Positions 1-7,754 of a DNA stretch of 7,754 nucleotides are shown in pieces; the first letter of the stretch is position 1; each line of letters begins with the position of its first letter. Location of the stretch: positions 1-7,754 of the forward strand of contig JACIXM010000234.1 in assembly GCA_014360395.1 (NCBI GenBank), given 5' to 3'. The notes below the pieces were generated by a model that was not told the DNA's origin, did not search any database, and worked only from the letters and a program-made list of their open reading frames with translations. This DNA comes from Actinotalea sp. GTDB taxonomy: Bacteria; Actinomycetota; Actinomycetes; Actinomycetales; Cellulomonadaceae. A program made the translations under genes and the position numbers.

Positions 1-11
1 CATCCACGACG

Positions 12-45
12 CGGCGGCGGCGGCCCGTCAGGGCCACCGCCGCCG
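12..45 (-). terminator. Strong GC hairpin after acnA, likely terminator
   Basis: Read on the minus strand, this begins 9 bases after the acnA stop codon. It forms a stem of about 15 base pairs, with one G-U wobble, closed by a four-base loop (27-30). The stem is almost pure G/C. No run of T follows in the 11 bases left before the window edge, so it is not a textbook intrinsic terminator. U-tract-poor hairpins are common at gene ends in high-GC actinobacteria. It could also act as a 3'-end stability element. The position and perfect pairing support the call; actual termination is inferred. Confidence 0.62.
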
Positions 46-54
46 TGGACGGGC

Positions 55-2889
<2,835 letters not shown>

Positions 2890-2959
2890 GGCGGCTCCTC
2901 ACAGGTGGTGGTGGGCCTCGCCGGCGGTCGCGTCGGCGACAGCGCCGAGCCGCGCGGCA

Positions 2960-2979
2960 AGTATCTCGACATCAAGAGA
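2960..2979 (-). promoter_or_regulatory. Imperfect palindrome over a possible acnA -10 element
   Basis: Positions 2962-2979 read TATCTCGACATCAAGAGA on the plus strand, an inverted repeat with 6 of 8 arm positions matching around a central CA. It is an A/T-richer island in a very GC-rich gap. On the minus strand it reads TCTCTTGATGTCGAGATA, and the overlapping GATACT (2960-2965) resembles a -10 hexamer. I see no good -35 at 17 bases from it. A transcript starting just downstream would have a leader of about 60 bases. A protein bound here would block the promoter. The site lacks the central CG usual in LacI-family operators, so the neighbouring LacI protein is not the obvious binder. Confidence 0.42.
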
Positions 2980-3004
2980 CATGCTAGCCGACGACGCCCC
3001 CGGC

Positions 3005-3034
3005 GCGCCGCCCGTGCTGCGGACGGACCGGCGC
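3005..3034 (-). terminator. Weak hairpin between lacI and acnA
   Basis: The outer arms are GCGCCG (3005-3010) and CGGCGC (3029-3034), and the inner arms CCGT (3012-3015) and ACGG (3023-3026), with a seven-base loop and a small internal bulge. It begins 25 bases after the lacI stop codon on the minus strand and has no T-run. It could separate lacI transcription from acnA. Hairpins of this strength arise often by chance in sequence of this GC content, so the call is tentative. Confidence 0.28.
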
Positions 3035-3059
3035 CGGGCGTCGCTCCGGCTCCTGCGCG

Positions 3060-4100
3060 CTACCCGGGCTGTCCGCGGCCGTCGCGCGGGGGTGCGGTCG
3101 ACTCGCGCACCACGAGGTCGACCGGGAGCGTCGTGGTCGCGCTCGGGGCGCCGTTCTCGCCCGACAGCCACCGCACCAGGGTCTGCGCCGCCTCCCGCCC
3201 GATGTCCTCGTGCGGCACGTGGACGGTCGTGAGCGCGGGCGAGAGCTTGTCCATGAACGGCATGTCGTTGTAGCCGACCACGCTGAGATCGCGCGGGCAG
3301 ACCAGTCCCCGTTCCCGGAGCACGTCCAGGACGCCGACGGCGATCTGGTCGTTGCCGGCCACGATCGCCGTCGCCCGGTCGCCGACCCGGTCCAGGAGCA
3401 CCCGCGCCGCGCGGGCGCCCTCCTCGACGGAGTACGTCCGGCAGGCCTCGGACAGCGCGGGATCGTCGTCGGCCCCGAGCTCGACGACGGCGTGCCGGAA
3501 GGCCCGCGCACGCTCCACGCCGGTCGACAGGTGCTCCGGACCCGACAGGTGGGCGATGCACCGGTGCCCCAGCTCGACGAGGTGCCGGACCGACTGCTCG
3601 ATGCCCGCCCAGTCGTCGCCCATCACGGCGGGGACCCGCGCGCGATCGGTGCGACGGTTGATGAGCACGATCGGCACGCCGGCCTCGGCGACCGCGCGCA
3701 CGGCGTCGTCGTCCCGCTCCGCCGAGGCCACGATGAGACCGTCGACATGGCGGCCCCGGAGGGTCTCGAAGCTGTCCGCCTCACGACGGGGGTCGTTGTC
3801 CGTGTCGGCGATGAGACACGTGTAGCCGGCCCGCGAGAGGACCTCCTCGGCGCCGCGGACGATCGGCGGGAAGAGCGGGTTCGACAGGTCGGGCACGACG
3901 ATGCCCACCATGGTCGTCCGGTTGGTCTTCAGACCCCGGGCCATGGAGTTCGGCCGGTAGCTCAAGGCCTTCGCCGCTGCCTGCACGCGCCGCACGGTCG
4001 CATCGCTGACGAGGGCCTGGGTCTGGGGGTTGAGCGCACGTGATGCCGTGCCCGGGTGCACCCCGGCACGCTCGGCGACCTCCTTCAGCGTCGAGTTCAA
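3060..4100 (-). CDS. LacI-family transcriptional repressor
   Basis: This is a cytoplasmic DNA-binding regulator, 346 residues, normal for the family. An N-terminal helix-turn-helix (about 4-27, TLKEVAERAGVHPGTASRAL) is followed by a hinge helix (RPNSMARGLKT, 49-59) whose Leu57 corresponds to the leucine that LacI inserts into the operator minor groove. A periplasmic-binding-protein-like effector domain runs from about 63 to the end. It shows the typical strands VGIVVPDLSNPLF, HVDGLIVAS and AIVAGNDQIAVGVL, and the C-terminal DLSVVGYNDMPF and TTVHVPHEDIGREA segments. The DNA-reading residues are Pro16-Gly17 rather than the Tyr-Gln of E. coli LacI, so its operator will differ. The start is TTG, chosen because the helix-turn-helix begins at once and no other start lies upstream in frame. 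It sits 86 bases behind gabD, which suggests control of gabD and itself. The effector is unknown; succinate semialdehyde or a related metabolite is only a guess. Confidence 0.92.
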   Translation of the reverse strand: MNSTLKEVAERAGVHPGTASRALNPQTQALVSDATVRRVQAAAKALSYRPNSMARGLKTNRTTMVGIVVPDLSNPLFPPIVRGAEEVLSRAGYTCLIADTDNDPRREADSFETLRGRHVDGLIVASAERDDDAVRAVAEAGVPIVLINRRTDRARVPAVMGDDWAGIEQSVRHLVELGHRCIAHLSGPEHLSTGVERARAFRHAVVELGADDDPALSEACRTYSVEEGARAARVLLDRVGDRATAIVAGNDQIAVGVLDVLRERGLVCPRDLSVVGYNDMPFMDKLSPALTTVHVPHEDIGREAAQTLVRWLSGENGAPSATTTLPVDLVVRESTAPPRDGRGQPG

Positions 4101-4102
4101 CG

Positions 4103-4114
4103 CCCCTCCCCCTC
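4103..4114 (-). promoter_or_regulatory. Purine-rich ribosome-binding site for the TTG start of lacI
   Basis: On the minus strand this reads GAGGGGGAGGGG and ends two bases before the TTG codon. Two anti-SD matches are possible: GGAGG with a four-base spacer, or the upstream GAGGGG with an eight-base spacer. The second is better placed. This purine block supports the TTG at 4098-4100 as the true start, since no ATG or GTG is available near the helix-turn-helix. Confidence 0.55.
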
Positions 4115-4186
4115 GCCTCGTGTCCTCAGGTCTCGTCCGTGCGGATGATCAAATCGCGTCCTGCTGCCCTCCAGCGCGGGGTGTGG
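4115..4186 (-). other. gabD-lacI spacer with a TGATCA island
   Basis: This is most of the 86-base gap between the gabD stop codon and the lacI start. It contains one A/T-richer patch (4143-4156) centred on TGATCA (4146-4151), in otherwise GC-rich sequence. I see no convincing terminator hairpin, so gabD and lacI may be co-transcribed. The patch could hold a weak internal promoter or an operator for lacI. No clear -35/-10 pair is present. Confidence 0.3.
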
Positions 4187-5641
4187 TCACCACTGGACGG
4201 CGATGTACTTGGACTCGGTGTACTCCAGGAGGCCCTCGTGGCCGCCCTCGCGCCCGATCCCCGACTGCTTCACGCCGCCGAAGGGCGCGGCCGGGTCGGA
4301 GACGACACCACGGTTGAGGCCCACCATCCCCGCCTCGAGCGCCTCGCTGATGCGCAGGCCGCGGGCGAGGTCGCCGGTGAAGACGTAGGCCACCAGGCCG
4401 TACTCCGTGCGGTTGGCGAGCCGGACCGCCTCCTCGTCCGTGTCGAACACCACGACGGGTGCGACCGGGCCGAAGATCTCCTCGTCGAGGATCCGGGAGG
4501 TGGGCGAGACACCGGACAGCACGGTGGGGGTGTAGAAGTACCCGTCGCCCTCGCCGCGCGCGGCGCCGACGACGACCGTCGCACCCTCGGAGATGGCGTC
4601 CTGCACCAGCTCGTCGACCTTGTCCAGCGAGGACTGGTTGACCAGCGGACCGACCGCCGCGTCGTCCACGCCAGGACCGACGCTGAGCGCGCCCATCCGC
4701 TCACCGAGGCGCCGGGTGAACTCGTCGGCGACCGAGCGGTGCACGTACATCCGGTTCGCCGCGGTGCACGCCTCGCCCGCGTTGCGCATCTTGGCCAGGA
4801 GCGCGCCCTCGACCGCCACGTCGAGGTCGGCGTCCTCGAGCACGAGCAGCGGGGCGTTGCCGCCGAGCTCCATCGAGCACGAGATCACCTGCTCCGACGC
4901 CGTGCGCAGCAGGGTCCGGCCGACCTCGGTGGAGCCGGTGAACGAGAGCTTGCGCACGCGCGGGTCCGACAGCACCGCGTCCGCCACCGCACCGGACCGC
5001 CGCGAGGGCAGCACGTTGACGACGCCGTCGGGGACGCCGGCCTCGCGCAGGATGTCCGCGATGACCAGCGCGGTCAGCGGCGTCTCCGAGGCGGGCTTGA
5101 GCAGGACCGTGCAGCCGGCCGCGAGGGCGGGACCCATCTTGCGGGTCGCCATCGCCGCCGGGAAGTTCCACGGCGTGATGAGGAAGGAGATGCCGATGGG
5201 CTGTCGGATGACCATGATCTGGTTGGTCCCGGCCGGCGCGGTCCGGACCTCGCCGGTGATGCGGACGGCCTCCTCGGAGAACCACCGGAAGAACTCGGCG
5301 GCGTAGCGCAGCTCGCCCAGCGCGTCGGCCCGCGCCTTGCCGTTCTCCCGGACCATGAGCTCGGCGATCTCGTCCTCGCGCTCGATCATGAGCTCGAACG
5401 CCCGGCGGAGGATCTCCCCGCGCTGCCGCGGCGGCGTGGCTGCCCAGCCCGCGGCCGCGGCATCGGCGGCGTCGACACAGGCCAGTGCGTCCTCGACGGT
5501 GCCGTTCGCGACGGAGGCGATGGGCCGCGCGGTCGCCGGGTCCAGGACGTCGAAGCGGCCGCCGTCCGCGGCCGGCCGCCACTGCCCGCCGATCCACAGG
5601 TCCGTGGGGACGGACAACCCGGTGACGAGGTCCTCGATCAT
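4187..5641 (-). CDS. gabD: Succinate-semialdehyde dehydrogenase, NAD(P)+
   Basis: This cytosolic aldehyde dehydrogenase oxidises succinate semialdehyde to succinate, the last step of GABA degradation and the GABA shunt. The 484-residue length is typical of GabD. Seen: PWNFP at 157-161 (oxyanion Asn159), cofactor Lys182 in KPASETP, FTGSTEVG at 234-241, general base Glu258 in MELGG, nucleophile Cys292 in GEACTAANR, and EIFGP with Glu388. Residues matching the three human SSADH substrate-carboxylate contacts are present: Arg167 (TRK), Arg286 (six before the nucleophile) and Ser448 (VVSDP). These make SSADH a stronger call than a generic aldehyde dehydrogenase, although glutarate semialdehyde dehydrogenase is related. 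Ser185 replaces the Glu that favours NAD+ in ALDH2, so NADP+ use is possible. Ala294 replaces the second Cys of the human redox switch. The ATG has AAGGAG at 5651-5656, nine bases upstream. No aminotransferase or GABA permease gene is in view. Confidence 0.9.
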   Translation of the reverse strand: MIEDLVTGLSVPTDLWIGGQWRPAADGGRFDVLDPATARPIASVANGTVEDALACVDAADAAAAGWAATPPRQRGEILRRAFELMIEREDEIAELMVRENGKARADALGELRYAAEFFRWFSEEAVRITGEVRTAPAGTNQIMVIRQPIGISFLITPWNFPAAMATRKMGPALAAGCTVLLKPASETPLTALVIADILREAGVPDGVVNVLPSRRSGAVADAVLSDPRVRKLSFTGSTEVGRTLLRTASEQVISCSMELGGNAPLLVLEDADLDVAVEGALLAKMRNAGEACTAANRMYVHRSVADEFTRRLGERMGALSVGPGVDDAAVGPLVNQSSLDKVDELVQDAISEGATVVVGAARGEGDGYFYTPTVLSGVSPTSRILDEEIFGPVAPVVVFDTDEEAVRLANRTEYGLVAYVFTGDLARGLRISEALEAGMVGLNRGVVSDPAAPFGGVKQSGIGREGGHEGLLEYTESKYIAVQW

Positions 5642-5661
5642 CTGCGCTCTCTCCTTCGTGG

Positions 5662-5679
5662 TCCCGCGCCGTCGCGGGA
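5662..5679 (-). repeat. Inverted repeat/hairpin in the gabD leader
   Basis: TCCCGCG and CGCGGGA form a perfect seven-base inverted repeat around a four-base centre (5669-5672). The repeat ends only four bases before the extended GAAGGAG ribosome-binding site (5651-5657) of gabD. In RNA it would be a stable stem-loop just upstream of the ribosome site; in DNA it is an 18-base palindrome that could be an operator. Which role applies cannot be told from the sequence. Confidence 0.45.
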
Positions 5680-5755
5680 AGATGTGGGGCCGTCCGGGTC
5701 CGCGGGGCGCACGCCTCGGGGCGTCGCGAGGACGTCGACCGCCTGGACCGGACGG

Positions 5756-5770
5756 AGCGTGATCACCCTA
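5756..5770 (-). promoter_or_regulatory. GTGATCAC palindrome with possible gabD -10
   Basis: GTGATCAC (5759-5766) is a perfect eight-base palindrome. It extends to AGCGTGATCACCCT (5756-5769) with one mismatched pair. The minus-strand hexamer TAGGGT (5765-5770) overlaps it and fits a loose TANNNT -10 pattern, giving a leader of about 120 bases to gabD. No recognisable -35 sits 16-19 bases away. The A/T content stands out from the surroundings. The operator-over-promoter reading is an inference. Confidence 0.3.
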
Positions 5771-5883
5771 ACCGTGTCCGCTCTGCGGCTGATCCCGGAC
5801 CCGCCGTCGCCGCGGTCGCTGCCGACCGGCCCGCCGGGCTCCTGCCGAACAGCGGGACCAGCATCGACGTCATGGGTGCTCCG

Positions 5884-5956
5884 TTGCAGCCGCCTGCGGT
5901 CCGTTTGCCCTCAGGCAGCAGTCTCGCAACTCGCGCCCTCGAATGCAATCCTTTGC
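5884..5956. repeat. Cluster of spaced TTGC/GCAA motifs
   Basis: TTGC at 5884 and 5905, GCAA at 5926 and 5945, and TTGC at 5953 all fall within 73 bases. The rest of the gene-free region (5642-5883 and 5957-6002) contains none. The first four are spaced 21, 21 and 19 bases apart, about two helical turns. The last two form a small inverted repeat (GCAATCCTTTGC). This is a direct observation; a binding role is speculative. Confidence 0.25.
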
Positions 5957-5972
5957 GGTCGCCTCCTGCACG

Positions 5973-5994
5973 GGCCCGCCCCGGTCGGCGGGCC
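5973..5994 (-). terminator. GC hairpin after the GNAT gene
   Basis: GGCCCGCC (5973-5980) and GGCGGGCC (5987-5994) pair perfectly over eight bases around a six-base loop. The hairpin starts eight bases past the GNAT stop codon on the minus strand. No T-run follows. Its position directly after a gene and before a long non-coding gap makes a terminator or mRNA 3' stabiliser likely. Confidence 0.5.
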
Positions 5995-6002
5995 GTCGGT
6001 CC

Positions 6003-6410
6003 TCACCCACCGCCCCCGGTGCCGTCGACGACGCGGAAGACCGAGCCCGCCCGGGGGTAGCCGAGCCCCTCGTAGTACGCGTCGACGTCGCTGAGGACGT
6101 AGACGGGCTGGCCGCCGAAGTCGGCCCGGACGCGGTCCAGGAGCGCCCGCCCGAGGTGACGTCCGCGGTGGGACCGGCGCACCAGCAGGTCGTGGACGTA
6201 GACCCCGAGCCCGTCGTCGCCGCGGCAACGCACGTAGCCGCAGACGACGGCGTCCTCGCGGGCCACGTACGTGGTGCTCGAAGCGAGCGCCGTCGCGTAG
6301 CGGTGACGGTCGGACGGCCCGAGGTACTCGCTCCAGCCGCCGCCCTCCTGGAGGATCATGTCGAAGAGCGACGCCTCGTCCTCGACGCGGTCGTACGGCC
6401 TGATCAGCAT
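6003..6410 (-). CDS. GNAT-family N-acetyltransferase
   Basis: This is a small cytoplasmic protein of 135 residues, near the short end for a complete GNAT domain. It is expected to transfer an acetyl group from acetyl-CoA to an amine; the substrate cannot be told. Seen: a central beta strand GVYVHDLLVRRSHRG leading into the acetyl-CoA pyrophosphate loop RGRHLGRALL (82-91), where His85 stands in for the usual middle Gly of RGxGxG. The C-terminal motif DAYYEGLGY (110-118) matches the common YYExxGF/Y segment. The tail ends in a Gly run. The ATG lies 16 bases after the methyltransferase stop codon with only a weak G-rich ribosome site (GGGGCGGGA), so translation probably depends on read-through from that gene. 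The two likely form an operon. RimI-like ribosomal protein acetylation is one possibility but has no direct support. Confidence 0.85.
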   Translation of the reverse strand: MLIRPYDRVEDEASLFDMILQEGGGWSEYLGPSDRHRYATALASSTTYVAREDAVVCGYVRCRGDDGLGVYVHDLLVRRSHRGRHLGRALLDRVRADFGGQPVYVLSDVDAYYEGLGYPRAGSVFRVVDGTGGGG

Positions 6411-6426
6411 GGTCCCGCCCCGGCGG

Positions 6427-7686
6427 TCAGGCGGGCGCGGGCCTGGTCAGCACTGCCACGGCCTCCACGTGGTGCGTCATGGGGAACAGGTCGAAGGCCC
6501 GGACCTCCCGCAGCACGTAACCGGCCGCGCCGAGCAGGGCGACGTCACGTGCGAGCGCCGCCGGGTCGCAGGCCACGAGCACCACCCGCTCGGCGCCCAG
6601 CGCTGCGACACCGTCGACGACGGCGCGTCCGGCCCCGACCCGCGGCGGGTCGAGCACGACGACGTCGGCCGTCCCGACCGCACCGCTGCGCAGGACGTCG
6701 GCGACGCCCCCGCGGTGGATCTGCACCTGCGCCCGGTCGTGGACGTTGCGCCGCAGGTCCCGCACCGCGCGGGCATCGCCCTCGACCGCCACGACGCCGC
6801 CGGCGTCCCCCACCGCGTCCGCGAGCGGCAGGCTGAACAGACCCGCGCCCGCGTAGAGGTCGGCCACGCGCGCGCCGGCGAGGCCCGCGGGACCGAGGGC
6901 CTCGAGCACGGCGCCGACGAGCACCGCGGGCGCCTGCCGGTGCACCTGCCAGAACCCGTTGCCGGCGACGCGCCACGACAGCTCGGCGGCGCCGCGCCGG
7001 AGCGTCTCCCGGACCGAGGAGCGCGCCGTCGGGCGGGTGTCCGGTCCGCCCCGTGCCCACGGCACGCCGTCGACGAGGAGCAGCGGCCGGTCACCGCCGG
7101 ACGGCGCCACCAGCGTCAGCCGTGCCCCCGGCGGCCACCGGCGCGCGAGCACGCCCGACACGTCGGCGTCCTCGACCGCCAGCGGCATGTCGCGCAGCGC
7201 CACGACGTCGTGCGAGCGGTGCCGGTGCATGCCCGCGCGGCCCTCGGCGTCGGCGACGAGCTCGACGCGCGTGCGCCAGCGCAGGCCGCGGCGCTCGTCG
7301 TCCCCGGGAGCCGCCTCCACCCGCACGTCCCGCTCGTCGCCGGCGAGCCGGCGCAGCTGCTCCGCGACGACCGCGCTCTTCCACGCGCGCTGGGCGGGGA
7401 GCGCGACGTGCGCGAGCTCGCCGCCGCCGACCCCGCCCGGACCCGCCTCGGGCCACGCCGAGGGAACGCGGTCCGGCGAGGCCTCGAGGACCTCCACGGC
7501 GTCCGCGCGCCAGAAGCGAGCACCGGGCGCCGCCTCGGTCAGCCGGGCGCGGACGCGCTCCCCGGGGAGGGTGTGCCGGACGAACACGACCCGGCCCTCG
7601 TGGCGGGCCACGCAGTGCCCCCCGTGGGCGACCGCGCCCACCTCGAGGTCGACCAGCCCGTCCTGCCCGCCGCCGGCGGTGGTCAC
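6427..7686 (-). CDS. TRAM-domain RNA (uracil-5-)-methyltransferase, lacking Fe-S cysteines
   Basis: This is a SAM-dependent RNA methyltransferase of the TrmA/RlmC/RlmD superfamily, 419 residues, making 5-methyluridine in rRNA or tRNA; the exact target is unknown. An N-terminal TRAM RNA-binding domain (about 10-65) precedes a linker and central domain and a C-terminal Rossmann domain. Seen: NGFWQVH (243-249, SAM/substrate Gln), DLYAGAGLFSLPLA (276-289, SAM loop), LDPPR (345-349), catalytic Cys373 in ACDPAALARD, and general base Glu408 in FPMTHHVEAV. The four cysteines that hold a [4Fe-4S] cluster in E. coli RlmD are replaced by Trp78, Val86, Gly89 and Met167. Only Cys25 and Cys373 remain in the whole protein. 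The start is GTG, chosen because the TRAM domain follows directly and no other start lies upstream in frame. It overlaps a possible upstream stop codon (GTGA) and has no strong ribosome site, which suggests coupled translation. Most family members of this shape in actinobacteria are annotated only generically. Confidence 0.93.
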   Translation of the reverse strand: MTTAGGGQDGLVDLEVGAVAHGGHCVARHEGRVVFVRHTLPGERVRARLTEAAPGARFWRADAVEVLEASPDRVPSAWPEAGPGGVGGGELAHVALPAQRAWKSAVVAEQLRRLAGDERDVRVEAAPGDDERRGLRWRTRVELVADAEGRAGMHRHRSHDVVALRDMPLAVEDADVSGVLARRWPPGARLTLVAPSGGDRPLLLVDGVPWARGGPDTRPTARSSVRETLRRGAAELSWRVAGNGFWQVHRQAPAVLVGAVLEALGPAGLAGARVADLYAGAGLFSLPLADAVGDAGGVVAVEGDARAVRDLRRNVHDRAQVQIHRGGVADVLRSGAVGTADVVVLDPPRVGAGRAVVDGVAALGAERVVLVACDPAALARDVALLGAAGYVLREVRAFDLFPMTHHVEAVAVLTRPAPA

Positions 7687-7754
7687 CGCGCGCGCCCGTC
7701 GTGCGGCACGGACGGACCCTCCGGCGCGCCACCGCCCGCGAGGGTGCCCGGCTC
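7683..7754 (-). CDS. Possible C-terminal end of an upstream gene (partial)
   Basis: The frame ending in TGA at 7683-7685 is open to the window edge, giving 23 codons with 21 G/C third positions and a tail ending VPHDGRAR. Its stop overlaps the GTG start of the methyltransferase by four bases, a classic coupled-gene junction. That gene has no clear ribosome site of its own, which fits coupling. All frames here are GC-rich and open, so the evidence is limited. From memory, an APC-family permease often precedes this methyltransferase in actinobacteria, and a polar Gly/Pro/Arg-rich tail would be compatible. The identity is not shown by the sequence. Confidence 0.42.
   Translation of the reverse strand, partial: EPGTLAGGGAPEGPSVPHDGRAR

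Larger units (their letters stand above)
5642..6002. other. 361-base gene-free region upstream of gabD
   Basis: No convincing gene lies here. Both flanking genes are on the minus strand, so the region holds the 3' end of the GNAT unit and the control region of gabD. From right to left it contains a GC hairpin just past the GNAT stop, an A/T-richer stretch (5881-5960) with spaced TTGC/GCAA motifs, a GACGTC-centred partial repeat with AGCA...TGCT arms (5860-5880), a GTGATCAC palindrome near a possible -10, a hairpin at 5711-5724 (ACGCC-TCGG-GGCGT), and a hairpin beside the gabD ribosome-binding site. A long regulatory region suits a gene controlled by a linked repressor. Confidence 0.6.

Noticed and set aside
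3210..4043. 277-codon plus-strand frame opposite lacI
   Set aside because: It is antisense to a clear LacI-family gene, and its composition mirrors the complementary codons.
5711..5724. ACGCC-TCGG-GGCGT hairpin
   Set aside because: A five-base GC stem is expected by chance in DNA of this composition, and no neighbouring signal supports a terminator or riboswitch.
5860..5880. GACGTC-centred partial inverted repeat with AGCA...TGCT arms
   Set aside because: Only 7 of 10 arm pairs match and the centre is asymmetric, so it is too weak to call an operator on its own.
5763..5948. 61-codon minus-strand frame in the gap before gabD, TTG start
   Set aside because: It has no properly spaced ribosome site, a biased Ala/Arg/Gly composition and no motif. 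It also runs through the candidate promoter and repeat features.
4040..6094. 684-codon open frame on the plus strand, opposite gabD and the leader
   Set aside because: Same effect: an antisense shadow of gabD with low-complexity Arg/Gly/Asp/Leu composition and no family motifs.

Overview
The window is very GC-rich DNA in which all five complete genes lie on the minus strand. GC-rich third positions, long open antisense frames, and the protein types point to a high-GC actinobacterium. The methyltransferase and aconitase look most like those I remember from Micrococcales, especially Cellulomonas-like genera. This placement is inferred from sequence character and memory, not from a search.

Layout in transcription order, from high to low coordinates. 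(1) 7683-7754 may be the last 24 codons of an upstream gene, overlapping the next start in a GTGA junction. (2) 6427-7686 encodes a TRAM-domain RNA uracil-5 methyltransferase of the TrmA/RlmD superfamily. It keeps its catalytic residues but has lost all four iron-sulfur cysteines. (3) 6003-6410 encodes a small GNAT acetyltransferase, 16 bases behind the methyltransferase and followed by a hairpin. (4) 5642-6002 is a 361-base gene-free stretch, probably the control region of the next unit, with several inverted repeats. (5) 4187-5641 encodes a GabD-type succinate-semialdehyde dehydrogenase with its substrate-binding residues intact. (6) 3060-4100 encodes a LacI-family repressor with a TTG start, 86 bases behind gabD. 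(7) 2890-3059 holds an imperfect palindrome over a possible -10 element in front of acnA. (8) 55-2889 encodes a full-length AcnA-type aconitase, followed by a strong GC hairpin at 12-45.

Functionally, aconitase (citrate to isocitrate) and succinate-semialdehyde dehydrogenase (succinate semialdehyde to succinate) both feed the TCA cycle. The LacI protein is the natural candidate regulator of gabD and of itself. From memory, the methyltransferase and acnA are commonly near neighbours in actinobacteria, so gabD-lacI, and perhaps the GNAT gene, may be a later insertion between them.

I see no mobile element, CRISPR array, RNA gene or defence system. The points most worth a second look are the cluster-less methyltransferase, the palindrome before acnA, and the repeat-bearing leader of gabD. 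No wholly new system is evident.
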